From NCBI GenBank assembly GCA_017466865.1, contig JAFTTI010000021.1, positions 248,001-312,000 of the forward strand: 64,000 bases of DNA, read 5' to 3'. Every line of letters starts with the position of its first letter. The stretch's first letter is position 1. This stretch comes from Oscillospiraceae bacterium. Its GTDB lineage: Bacteria; Bacillota; Clostridia; Oscillospirales; Ruminococcaceae. Position numbers and translations under genes: made by a program. Shown in pieces: positions 42,856-50,146 of the stretch. Below the pieces are notes generated by a model. The model searched no databases, was not told the DNA's origin, and worked only from the letters and a program-made list of their open reading frames with translations.

Positions 42856-43059
42856 TTAATCATTCCTTTCTGTGCTGTCAGGTGTACCGTAGTACACTCT
42901 TTCCATAAAATACTTCTTGTTTACACGTCCTGAAATTGTCAGGAAGCCTTTTTCTTTCAGCTCATCGTTGAGCTTCTGAACGATTTTGTAAGCGTAGGAT
43001 TTTGAAATTCCGAGAATTTCTGCAACCTCCTCCACTTTCATAAAAGTGTTATTGCTCAT
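42856..43059 (-). CDS. Excisionase-like HTH protein (E3)
   Basis: A 67-residue protein with a MerR/Xis-type winged HTH: KVEEVAEILGISKSYAYKIV, then QKLNDELKEKGFLTISGRVN and KKYFMERVYYG. I use ATG 43059, 7 bases behind GGAGG, rather than the TTG at 43065. Location before int and small size fit an excisionase or directionality factor. A frameshifted relative lies in E1 (25871-26070). Confidence 0.82.
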   Translation of the reverse strand: MSNNTFMKVEEVAEILGISKSYAYKIVQKLNDELKEKGFLTISGRVNKKYFMERVYYGTPDSTERND

Positions 43060-43082
43060 TCGCAACCCTCCTTTCTATTATC

Positions 43083-43211
43083 TAAACTATTTTGTTTAAG
43101 TCCGTATCTCTATTATACTAAACATATTTGTTTATGTCAACCCCTTTTTGAAAATTTCTTAAACTTTTTTGTTTAAATTATCTTGACTATCTTAAACATA
43201 TATGCTATAAT
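43083..43211. promoter_or_regulatory. Divergent promoters and four operator sites of E3
   Basis: Palindromes of the form TAAAC-N6-GTTTA occur at 43083-43098, 43119-43134 and 43160-43175, with a half-site TAAACATATATG at 43193. The xis/int promoter on the minus strand is TTGACA (43140-43135), 17 bases, TATAAT (43117-43112); its spacer is filled by the second palindrome. The XRE promoter on the plus strand is TTGACT (43183-43188), 17 bases, TATAAT (43206-43211), with the half-site in its spacer. A hairpin ATGAGTGTAAA/TTTACACTCAT (43210-43236) follows in the XRE leader. Confidence 0.85.
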
Positions 43212-43372
43212 GAGTGTAAAATCATTTACACTCATTTCAAGGTTCGGTCAAGTAGGAGAGGGTGGAGATTTTCGAAGAAAATACTACCCGATGCTTGACA
43301 GGTTCTTATAATGAGCGTAAAGTGATTGTTTTCATTATCATCTGACCATTAACAAAACAGGAGTGAAAAAAT

Positions 43373-43858
43373 ATGGCTATCGGCGAAAGAATTAGATTTA
43401 TCCGCAATCTTCGTGGAATGACACAGAAATGGCTTGGTATGGCTGTTGGCTTTCCGGAGAAAACAGCAGACATCAGACTTGCACAGTATGAGTCAGGAAC
43501 AAGAACACCAAAGGCAGAGCTGACAAAGGAAATAGCGAAAACTCTCGACGTTTCTCCTGCAGCGCTTGATGTTCCGAACATAGAAAGCTATATCGGGCTT
43601 ATGCACACGCTCTTTGCTCTTGAGGATTTATATGGTTTCCGTATTGATACACTCAATGATGAGGTGTGTATCAGATTGGATAAGGATAATGGTGTAGAGT
43701 TTCTTACAATGATCGAAATGTTTACTGCTTGGCAGAAACAGGCAGAGAAATACCGTAACGGTGAGATTTCCAAAGAGGAGTATGACCAGTGGAGATACAG
43801 GTATCCGAGGTCGGAGGCGGAAGAATTGGCAGAAAAGAGGAAACAGATCAATGAGTGA
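43373..43858 (+). CDS. XRE-family repressor of E3
   Basis: A 161-residue protein with an N-terminal HTH (FIRNLRGMTQKWLGMAVGFP, then AQYESGTRTPKAELTKEIAK) and a C-terminal helical part shared in outline with the E1 repressor (IESYIGLMHTLFALEDLYGF; NGEISKEEYDQWRYRYP). It probably binds the TAAAC-N6-GTTTA sites and so represses excision genes and itself. The leader from 43212 to 43372 is long and contains a hairpin but no other gene. The following gene overlaps it. Confidence 0.88.
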   Translation: MAIGERIRFIRNLRGMTQKWLGMAVGFPEKTADIRLAQYESGTRTPKAELTKEIAKTLDVSPAALDVPNIESYIGLMHTLFALEDLYGFRIDTLNDEVCIRLDKDNGVEFLTMIEMFTAWQKQAEKYRNGEISKEEYDQWRYRYPRSEAEELAEKRKQINE

Positions 43859-44690
43859 AATGAATGAGATTGGAATCGCTTATGATTTCTTGAAAAACGT
43901 CATTTTATCTGAACCATTATATAAAACAGTTGAATTTGATGCAAGGTGGTACTATTCTTTTGCGAGCTTTTCACGAATGATAGATCATGATTATTGTGAC
44001 CACTGTTCTGAAAATAGTGTATTTGAATGGAATTATGATCTATCTTTTCATGATATTTTTTGCAAATTGGCAGAATACAATAAAGATAGCCAAAATCCAA
44101 TATTTCGTGGTATCACTGAACCATATAGAAATCAACCAGTTTTTATAGATTATCTGTTTTTCTGTACTGGATGCAAAAGAATTCATTATTATACGATGAT
44201 GTTCAAAGGTAACACCGTAACCAAAATAGGACAATATCCATCTTTTGCTTCAAAAGAAAAAGTAGAACTTAAAAAATACAAGAACTTGAAAATAGTTAAG
44301 AAATACTATATTGAACTTATGCGCTCTGTTGATGCGTACTCACAGCATATGGGAATAGCAGCATTTGTTTATTTGCGTAGAATATATGAACATATAGTAG
44401 AAACCGAGTATTCTAAATTATCTATAGAGAAAAATGAAAAGGCTTCTTTTGATGAAAAAATGAAAGCAGTTGACAAAGAAATACATATAATTCCAGATGT
44501 GCTTGCTTCACAAAAAAGCAAGATATATTCCGTTTTAAGCAAGGGTATACATGAATATGATGAAGATGAATGCTATGAAATGTACCCTGTGATTAGAAAC
44601 GTGATTCTGTTTATCTTAAACAGATATCTTGCACAAAAAGATGAAAAGAAACTCCAAGAAGATGCCCGTAAACTACTTGCTTCAAAATAA
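43851..44690 (+). CDS. Unknown 279-residue protein with Cys pairs (E3 slot B cargo)
   Basis: Start ATG 43851 overlaps the XRE stop by 8 bases; an upstream in-frame extension would run through the XRE gene. The N-terminal half has two Cys pairs (DYCDHCSE and CTGCKRIHYY), possibly one zinc site. The C-terminal half is helical with YLRRIYEHIVETEYSKL and SKGIHEYDEDECYEMYPVIR, which recalls DUF4145/HEPN-like proteins. Function unknown. It occupies the same slot as the EEP+SIR2-like pair in E1, so a defence role is plausible. It is strongly AT-rich compared with core genes. Confidence 0.65.
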   Translation: MSEMNEIGIAYDFLKNVILSEPLYKTVEFDARWYYSFASFSRMIDHDYCDHCSENSVFEWNYDLSFHDIFCKLAEYNKDSQNPIFRGITEPYRNQPVFIDYLFFCTGCKRIHYYTMMFKGNTVTKIGQYPSFASKEKVELKKYKNLKIVKKYYIELMRSVDAYSQHMGIAAFVYLRRIYEHIVETEYSKLSIEKNEKASFDEKMKAVDKEIHIIPDVLASQKSKIYSVLSKGIHEYDEDECYEMYPVIRNVILFILNRYLAQKDEKKLQEDARKLLASK

Positions 44691-44693
44691 GAA

Positions 44694-44736
44694 AAGAGCT
44701 ATCCGATTTTAAATCAGATAGCTCTTAATTTTTAGA
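44694..44736 (+). terminator. Terminator at the right end of E3
   Basis: Arms AAGAGCTATC-GATTT and AAATC-GATAGCTCTT with one mismatch, then AATTTTTAG. Downstream is TTGCC-N6-TTGCC (44749-44764), as in R2 and R3. Confidence 0.85.
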
Positions 44737-44823
44737 ATAATTCAAATGTTGCCAAAACGTTGCCATTTTTCTGCACTGATAGCAGAAAACAGCGTAGTTA
44801 AGCCGTTTGCGTGGGTTCTGTTA

Positions 44824-44834
44824 TTATTCCCACT
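44824..44834. other. Probable attachment core at the guaA 3' end
   Basis: TTATTCCCACT contains the guaA stop codon and its last codons. R1 starts with exactly the same 11 bases; R2 and R3 start with close variants. Read on the minus strand every copy encodes a ...WE-stop ending (VGTIEWE in guaA; VGSEWE or VGSKWE in the R repeats). Confidence 0.72.
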
Positions 44835-45804
44835 CTATAGTACCAACAGGCTTGGGTGTGAGGTCGTAAAGAACGCGGTTTATGCCTTCAACTTCAGCTG
44901 TGATACGAGCTGTAATCTTATTGAGAATGCTGTAAGGAATTTCTTCGATAGTAGCGCTCATAGCGTCTGTCGTATTGACTGCACGGATGATGGCGGGCCA
45001 ACCTTCATAGCGCTTGTCGTTTTTAACGCCGACACTCTTCATATCAGGAACGGCGATGAAATACTGCCATACTGTTTTATTAAGACCTGCGTTGTCGAAT
45101 TCTTCGCGGAGAATAGCGTCTGCTTCACGGAGAGCGTTAAGACGGTCTCTTGTTATTGCACCGAGGCATCTTACACCAAGGCCGGGGCCTGGGAATGGCT
45201 GGCGGTCAACCATTGATGAGGGGAGACCTAAAGCCTTACCTACTACTCTTACTTCATCTTTATAAAGGAGTTTTACGGGTTCAACGAGTTCGAACTGCAT
45301 ATCTTCGGGAAGTCCGCCTACATTATGGTGAGCCTTTACTCCGTCACTTTCGAGGATATCAGGGTAGATTGTTCCCTGTGCGAGGAATGAGATTCCTTCG
45401 AGCTTTCCTGCTTCTTCATCGAATACCTTTATAAATTCTCCGCCTATGATCTTACGCTTCTTTTCGGGTTCGGCAACACCTGCGAGAAGATCGAGGAAAC
45501 GATCGGTAGCGTCGATATAGATAAGGTTAGCATCAAGCTGGTTCTGGAATACTTCGATAACCTGTTCACTTTCGCCCTTACGCATAAGACCATGGTTTAC
45601 ATGAACGCAAACGAGCTGTTTGCCTATTGCCTTGATGAGAAGTGCTGCTACTACTGATGAATCAACACCGCCTGAAAGTGCGAGAAGAACTTTTTTGTCG
45701 CCTACCTGCTTTTTAACGAGGTCGATCTGCTCTGCGATAAATGCATCGGCAAGTTCTTTTGTTGTGATACGTTCCATAGAGTCGGGACGCTTGTTGTTAT
45801 CCAT
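44824..45804 (-). CDS. guaA: GMP synthase, ATP-pyrophosphatase subunit only
   Basis: A 326-residue protein containing only the synthetase part of GuaA: PP-loop SGGVDS (44-49), FLAQGTIYPDILES, DRQPFPGPGLGVRCLG and the C-terminal dimerization domain ending VGTIEWE. The class I glutamine amidotransferase domain (about 190 residues) of ordinary bacterial GuaA is absent, and the upstream gene is divergent, so it is not simply cut off. It resembles the archaeal two-subunit form; an amidotransferase subunit must be elsewhere or ammonia is used. The start at 45804 follows GGAGGAATTC. Its 3' end is the element attachment site. Confidence 0.9.
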   Translation of the reverse strand: MDNNKRPDSMERITTKELADAFIAEQIDLVKKQVGDKKVLLALSGGVDSSVVAALLIKAIGKQLVCVHVNHGLMRKGESEQVIEVFQNQLDANLIYIDATDRFLDLLAGVAEPEKKRKIIGGEFIKVFDEEAGKLEGISFLAQGTIYPDILESDGVKAHHNVGGLPEDMQFELVEPVKLLYKDEVRVVGKALGLPSSMVDRQPFPGPGLGVRCLGAITRDRLNALREADAILREEFDNAGLNKTVWQYFIAVPDMKSVGVKNDKRYEGWPAIIRAVNTTDAMSATIEEIPYSILNKITARITAEVEGINRVLYDLTPKPVGTIEWE

Positions 45805-45849
45805 TTTGAATTCCTCCTTCGATATCACTCGGATATTTTGAATAGAAAA

Positions 45850-45878
45850 ATTATATCACAATTTTTTTTTCGTTTCAA
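45850..45878 (-). promoter_or_regulatory. Promoter for guaA
   Basis: Minus strand TTGAAA (45878-45873), 17 bases, TATAAT (45855-45850). Confidence 0.72.
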
Positions 45879-45932
45879 TAGTTTATTTTCAATAAATTTG
45901 AAATTTTTAAAGGTCAATTCTTGCAAAAACTG

Positions 45933-45961
45933 TTGATAAAATATAAATTTTATAGTATAAT
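45933..45961 (+). promoter_or_regulatory. Promoter for the ArsP-like transporter operon
   Basis: TTGATA (45933-45938), 17 bases, TATAAT (45956-45961). Confidence 0.75.
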
Positions 45962-46002
45962 TGTTTCGTATTTTATTTTTACAGAAGGCGGAAAGTTGAA
46001 AA

Positions 46003-46866
46003 ATGACTGAAATTATCACTCACGTTTTGCTCCATTCTGTTATAGATTCTTTAAAAACACTCCCGTTTCTTTTCGGGGTGTATCTTCTTATGGAGTTCAT
46101 GGAACATAAAACTGACAATAAAATGGAGAAATTCTTCAGAAAGACAGGGCCTTTCGGTGCTATCGGAGGCGCTACACTTGGTCTTTTTCCGCAGTGTGGG
46201 TTTTCTGTTGCTGCATCAAACCTTTATGTAGGAAGGGTTATCTCGGCAGGAACTCTTATGGCGGTTTATATCGCAACATCTGACGAGGCTATTCCGATAA
46301 TACTCGCTCATCCCGATAAGATTTCTGTTTTATGGAAACTTTTATTATGCAAATTCATAATAGCCGTTGTTTTCGGAATGGTTATTGACCTCATCATAAG
46401 ATTTGTATTGAAGAACAAGCAGGAAGAAAAGCCTTTTGAGGAAATCTGCGAGGGTTGCGGATGTGAACACGGAATTCTTCGTTCTGCAATAAGACACACG
46501 ATAGGAATCTTTCTTGCGATACTCATAGTAAACCTTGTTTTGGGATTTGTAATCGAGCTTGTAGGTGAAGACAAAATCACATCGGCACTTATGACGATAA
46601 AACCCTTACAGCCTGTTATTTCTGCTTTTATAGGGCTTATTCCCAACTGTTCGGCATCTGTTGTTTTAACCGAACTTTATTTAAAAGGCGGACTTACATT
46701 CGGGTCACTCGTGGGAGGGCTTTCAACAGGTGCGGGAATGGGACTTGTTGTTCTTTTCAGAACAAACAGAAAGCATCTTAAAGAAAGCATTTTTATCCTT
46801 ATAGGACTTATTCTTATAGGAATACTCAGCGGAACGCTCATTGACCTTATCGGAATAGGAGTGTAA
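46003..46866 (+). CDS. ArsP-2-like efflux / putative manganese transporter
   Basis: A 287-residue membrane protein with about eight helices in two related halves, each with a conserved loop: GLFPQCGFSVAASNLYVGR in the first and GLIPNCSASVVLTELYLKG in the second. A Cys-rich cytoplasmic loop (EEICEGCGCEHG) lies between them. This matches the family annotated as putative arsenic efflux or manganese transporter (DUF2899 type); the true substrate is uncertain. It begins the operon that goes on to tcdA and hydE. Confidence 0.8.
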   Translation: MTEIITHVLLHSVIDSLKTLPFLFGVYLLMEFMEHKTDNKMEKFFRKTGPFGAIGGATLGLFPQCGFSVAASNLYVGRVISAGTLMAVYIATSDEAIPIILAHPDKISVLWKLLLCKFIIAVVFGMVIDLIIRFVLKNKQEEKPFEEICEGCGCEHGILRSAIRHTIGIFLAILIVNLVLGFVIELVGEDKITSALMTIKPLQPVISAFIGLIPNCSASVVLTELYLKGGLTFGSLVGGLSTGAGMGLVVLFRTNRKHLKESIFILIGLILIGILSGTLIDLIGIGV

Positions 46867-46872
46867 TAAAAT

Positions 46873-47580
46873 TTGCGTAAGGAATTTTCAAGAACTGCTA
46901 TGCTTATAGGCGAAGATAATGTAGAAAAGCTTATGAAATCTTCGGTTATAATCTTCGGAGTCGGCGGAGTAGGCTCTTATACTGCGGAAGCGATTGCGAG
47001 AAGCGGTGTAGGGAAAATAACACTTGTTGACAGCGACAGGGTTGATATAACAAACATAAACAGACAGATAATAGCGCTTTCATCTACTGTCGGAAAATAC
47101 AAGACAGAGGTTATGGCAGAAAGAATAAAGGATATAAATCCCGATTGCGAAGTTTTATGCATAAATGAATTCTATTCTGTTGAAAATAGTGAGTGTGTTA
47201 ACCTTTCGGATTACGATTATGTTGTCGATGCGATTGACAGCGTTAAGTCGAAGGTGTTTTTAATAAAATCGGCTTATGATAAGAATGTTCCCATAATATC
47301 ATCTATGGGGGCAGGGAATAAGCTTGATCCGACAAGGTTTAAAGTCGCTGATATAAACAAGACGGAGGTTTGTCCGCTGGCTAAGGTTATAAGAAGAGAA
47401 ATGCGTAATCTTGGCATAAAGAAACTCAAATGCGTTTATTCGGATGAACTGCCCGTTATTCCAAAAGGAGAAAACGGAGAGAGAGTTCCTGCGAGCATAG
47501 CGTTTGTTCCTTCATCGGCAGGACTTATAATTGCCTCAGAGGTTATAAAGGATCTGATAAATTTTGAAGAAAATAATTGA
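46873..47580 (+). CDS. tcdA: tRNA threonylcarbamoyladenosine dehydratase TcdA (E1-like ThiF family)
   Basis: A 235-residue ThiF/E1-like enzyme with the nucleotide loop FGVGGVGSYTAEAIARSGVG, DSDRVDITNINRQ and a later KVADINKTEVCPLAKV segment with the family's cysteine. TcdA cyclizes t6A37 in tRNA to ct6A. It starts at a TTG 6 bases after the transporter gene. The last 17 bases overlap hydE. Confidence 0.9.
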   Translation: MRKEFSRTAMLIGEDNVEKLMKSSVIIFGVGGVGSYTAEAIARSGVGKITLVDSDRVDITNINRQIIALSSTVGKYKTEVMAERIKDINPDCEVLCINEFYSVENSECVNLSDYDYVVDAIDSVKSKVFLIKSAYDKNVPIISSMGAGNKLDPTRFKVADINKTEVCPLAKVIRREMRNLGIKKLKCVYSDELPVIPKGENGERVPASIAFVPSSAGLIIASEVIKDLINFEENN

Positions 47581-48598
47581 CAGAATAAAATCGGGTGATT
47601 TTGAAAGGGATGACCTTATCGCTGTTCTTTCAAATAAAAACACGGATGACGACAGTTATCTTTTTTCTCTTGCGGATAGTGTTAGAAGAGAAAAATATGG
47701 CAGGGATGTTTATATAAGAGGTCTTATAGAAATATCGAATTACTGCAAAAACAACTGTCTTTACTGTGGAATAAGACGCGATAACAGAGGGGCGGAAAGA
47801 TACCGTCTTTCAGAAGAAGAAATACTTTTCTGTGCGGATGATGGATATAAACTCGGTTTCAGGACATTTGTCCTTCAGGGCGGAGAAGATAATCATTTTA
47901 CAGATGATGTTATATGTTCTTTAATAGAAAAGATAAAGGGAAAATACCCCGATGTTGCGATAACTCTTTCACTCGGAGAAAGAGGAAGAGAAAGTTTTGA
48001 AAGGCTTAAAAAAGCAGGTGCTGACAGATACCTTCTTCGTCATGAAACAGCGGATGAAACACATTACGGAAAGCTTCATCCTGTTGAAATGAAATACGAA
48101 ACAAGAATGAAATCACTTTATGATTTAAAGGATATAGGATTTCAGGTCGGTGCGGGATGTATGGTGGGTTCGCCTTTTCAGACGGTAGAAAACTTAGCCG
48201 ATGACCTTATGTTCTTTAAAAAGTTTCAACCTCAGATGGTAGGTATTGGCCCTTTTATTCCGAGCAGTAATACTCCCTTTGAGAATGAAAGTCAGGGGAC
48301 ACTAAGGGACACTTTATGTATGGTAGCTCTCACAAGGCTTATTCTTCCGTCAGCACTCATTCCGTCGACAACGGCTTTGGGTACGATTTCTCCTGATGGC
48401 AGAGAAATGGGGCTTAAAGCGGGTGCTAATGTTGTTATGCCGAATCTGTCACCCAAAAAATTCAGAAAGCTTTATTCTATCTATGACAACAAGGTAGGAA
48501 CAGGCTCGGAATCTGCCGAGGGGCTTAAAATCCTCAAAGAGCAGGTTGAGAGAGCGGGTTATGAAATCGTTGTTGCAAGAGGAGATTTTAAAGAATAA
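47564..48598 (+). CDS. hydE: [FeFe]-hydrogenase H-cluster maturase HydE
   Basis: A 344-residue radical SAM protein of the BioB/HydE group. The cluster motif is ISNYCKNNCLYCGIRR (CxxxCxxC), followed by LSLGERGRESF, LLRHETADETHYGKLHP and GCMVGSPFQT, all typical for HydE. It builds part of the diiron centre of [FeFe] hydrogenases, so the organism probably makes H2 by fermentation. The start is a TTG overlapping tcdA. No hydF or hydG lies in the window. Confidence 0.9.
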   Translation: MKKIIDRIKSGDFERDDLIAVLSNKNTDDDSYLFSLADSVRREKYGRDVYIRGLIEISNYCKNNCLYCGIRRDNRGAERYRLSEEEILFCADDGYKLGFRTFVLQGGEDNHFTDDVICSLIEKIKGKYPDVAITLSLGERGRESFERLKKAGADRYLLRHETADETHYGKLHPVEMKYETRMKSLYDLKDIGFQVGAGCMVGSPFQTVENLADDLMFFKKFQPQMVGIGPFIPSSNTPFENESQGTLRDTLCMVALTRLILPSALIPSTTALGTISPDGREMGLKAGANVVMPNLSPKKFRKLYSIYDNKVGTGSESAEGLKILKEQVERAGYEIVVARGDFKE

Positions 48599-48623
48599 AA
48601 TTTTTTTAGAAAATGAAAAAAAG

Positions 48624-48665
48624 TCTGCGTTTAGGTTGTATTATAAACAGAAACGCAGATTTTCT
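48624..48665 (+). terminator. Terminator after hydE
   Basis: Arms TCTGCGTTT/AAACGCAGA with an 18-base loop and a TTTTCTT tail. Confidence 0.78.
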
Positions 48666-48685
48666 TATGAAAGGAGAGAGGCGAG

Positions 48686-49180
48686 ATGGTAGGGTATTCG
48701 CTGACCGGTAACGAATACATAAAATACATCCTTGATACATATTCAAAGATGATAGTAAGACTTGCGTTTACTTATACAAAAAGTCTCTGCGACGCGGAAG
48801 ACATTGCGCAGGATGTTTTTGTAAGTCTTATTGAAAAGAACAAGACATTTGAAAACAGTGAACACGAAAAAGCCTGGCTGATAAGGGTTACTGTGAATAA
48901 ATCGAAGAACTTTGTGAAGTCTTCTTGGGTAAAAAAAACAGTTCCCATAGATGAGGCGATGACGAAAACATCAGAAGAAAAAAGCGATGATATTTTAGAG
49001 GAAGTCCTTAAAATGCCCGAAAAATACAGAACAGTAATACACCTTTTTTACTATGAGGGGTATTCGATAAATGAGATTGCCGAAATCTTGGGAAAATCGA
49101 CGGGTACTATCGGGACATGGCTTTCGAGAGGGAGAAAAATACTGAAAGAAAGGCTGGAAGGAGGTTTTACGGATGAATAA
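48686..49180 (+). CDS. ECF-type RNA polymerase sigma factor
   Basis: A 164-residue sigma factor with region 2 (FTYTKSLCDAEDIAQDVFVS) and region 4 (LPEKYR-like MPEKYRTVIHLFYYEGYSIN, EIAEILGKSTGTIGTWLSRG). Sigma 1.1 and 3 are absent, as in ECF factors. RBS AAAGGAGAG. The stop overlaps the next gene by 8 bases; that gene has the form of a membrane anti-sigma factor, so this is a self-contained surface-signalling pair. Confidence 0.9.
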   Translation: MVGYSLTGNEYIKYILDTYSKMIVRLAFTYTKSLCDAEDIAQDVFVSLIEKNKTFENSEHEKAWLIRVTVNKSKNFVKSSWVKKTVPIDEAMTKTSEEKSDDILEEVLKMPEKYRTVIHLFYYEGYSINEIAEILGKSTGTIGTWLSRGRKILKERLEGGFTDE

Positions 49181-50105
49181 GAACGACTATATAAAATCGG
49201 TTGAGAAAATAGAGCTTTCTGCCGATTTCTATGAAAGAACAGAAAAGAAAATGCTTGAAGCGGCAGAAAATACAAGCAAGAAAAAACCGATAAAAATAAT
49301 AAATATCGCAAAAATATCCGCTATGGCGGCTGGATTTGCACTTCTTTGCGCGTGGACACTTATCGCTGTTTCGGGAAATAATTTTAAACTTACGACAGAA
49401 ACTGCTGATAATTCTATCGATGCGGTTGCTAATGAAACAGATGCTACTATGGCAGCGGCAGAGACTGTTCATGACCTTTTGACAGATGATATGCAGGGTG
49501 CGCCTTTAATGCCTGACGGAATGATTGATGATGCTGCTGTCGAGAATGACGAGCCTTCGTATGTGGATGGAGAACTTTATGAAGAAGTTACATCACCCGC
49601 ACATTTTCCTGATGACACGGTTGCTGTTCCACAGACAACGGCTGAAAAGGAGTTTCCGACAGTAAACAGAGTTGATGTAACAACAACTATGGTTACAGAG
49701 CCTGTTGATGTTGACGGTAAGGTTCAGTCGACAATGGTACCCACAGTGGATAATGTTCCTGTTGCTACAATGCCTGTGGCATATCATGAGCCGATTATTA
49801 CAGAGTGTGGTCAGAACGGAAAATTTGTTGTAATAGATTATAAAAACAACAGCGGCGAAGAAATTACTACGGGTTATGATTATTTCTTCTATAAGGTTGA
49901 AAAAGGAAAACCTGTTATGCAGAGCGTTACTTTTATAGAGATAGCGCTTATTCTTCCGCATGGCGCTGATGTTGCGATAAAGATTGATACTTCGGAACTT
50001 TCTGACGGAGAATATATTGTTAAAAAGATGTTCCCTGATGTAGACTATACATCTGAAGTTTCATTCAGAATCGAAAACGGAGTTCTTATCTTCCCCGGAA
50101 AATAG
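49173..50105 (+). CDS. Membrane anti-sigma-like protein with extracytoplasmic domain
   Basis: A 310-residue protein. The short cytoplasmic N-terminus (ELSADFYERTEKKMLEAAEN) resembles the sigma-binding region of small anti-sigma factors. A TM helix (about 50-68) is followed by a long Thr/Val/Asp-rich stalk and a C-terminal beta-rich domain (about 205-310) with an immunoglobulin-like look (HGADVAIKIDTSELSDGEYI). It presumably holds the ECF factor until an envelope signal. The signal is not known. Confidence 0.75.
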   Translation: MNKNDYIKSVEKIELSADFYERTEKKMLEAAENTSKKKPIKIINIAKISAMAAGFALLCAWTLIAVSGNNFKLTTETADNSIDAVANETDATMAAAETVHDLLTDDMQGAPLMPDGMIDDAAVENDEPSYVDGELYEEVTSPAHFPDDTVAVPQTTAEKEFPTVNRVDVTTTMVTEPVDVDGKVQSTMVPTVDNVPVATMPVAYHEPIITECGQNGKFVVIDYKNNSGEEITTGYDYFFYKVEKGKPVMQSVTFIEIALILPHGADVAIKIDTSELSDGEYIVKKMFPDVDYTSEVSFRIENGVLIFPGK

Positions 50106-50111
50106 AAATAA

Positions 50112-50145
50112 AAAATCCCTTGCTTTTTTGCAAGGGATTTTGGGT
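50112..50145 (+). terminator. Terminator after the anti-sigma gene
   Basis: Arms AATCCCTTGC/GCAAGGGATT with a T-rich loop, then TTGGGTTTT; it lies against the convergent SDR gene and can serve both strands. Confidence 0.85.
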
Positions 50146-50146
50146 T

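Noticed and set aside
43210..43236. ATGAGTGTAAA/TTTACACTCAT hairpin as a terminator
   Set aside because: There is no T run after it and it lies in the leader of the XRE gene; a role in mRNA stability or as protein site is just as likely.
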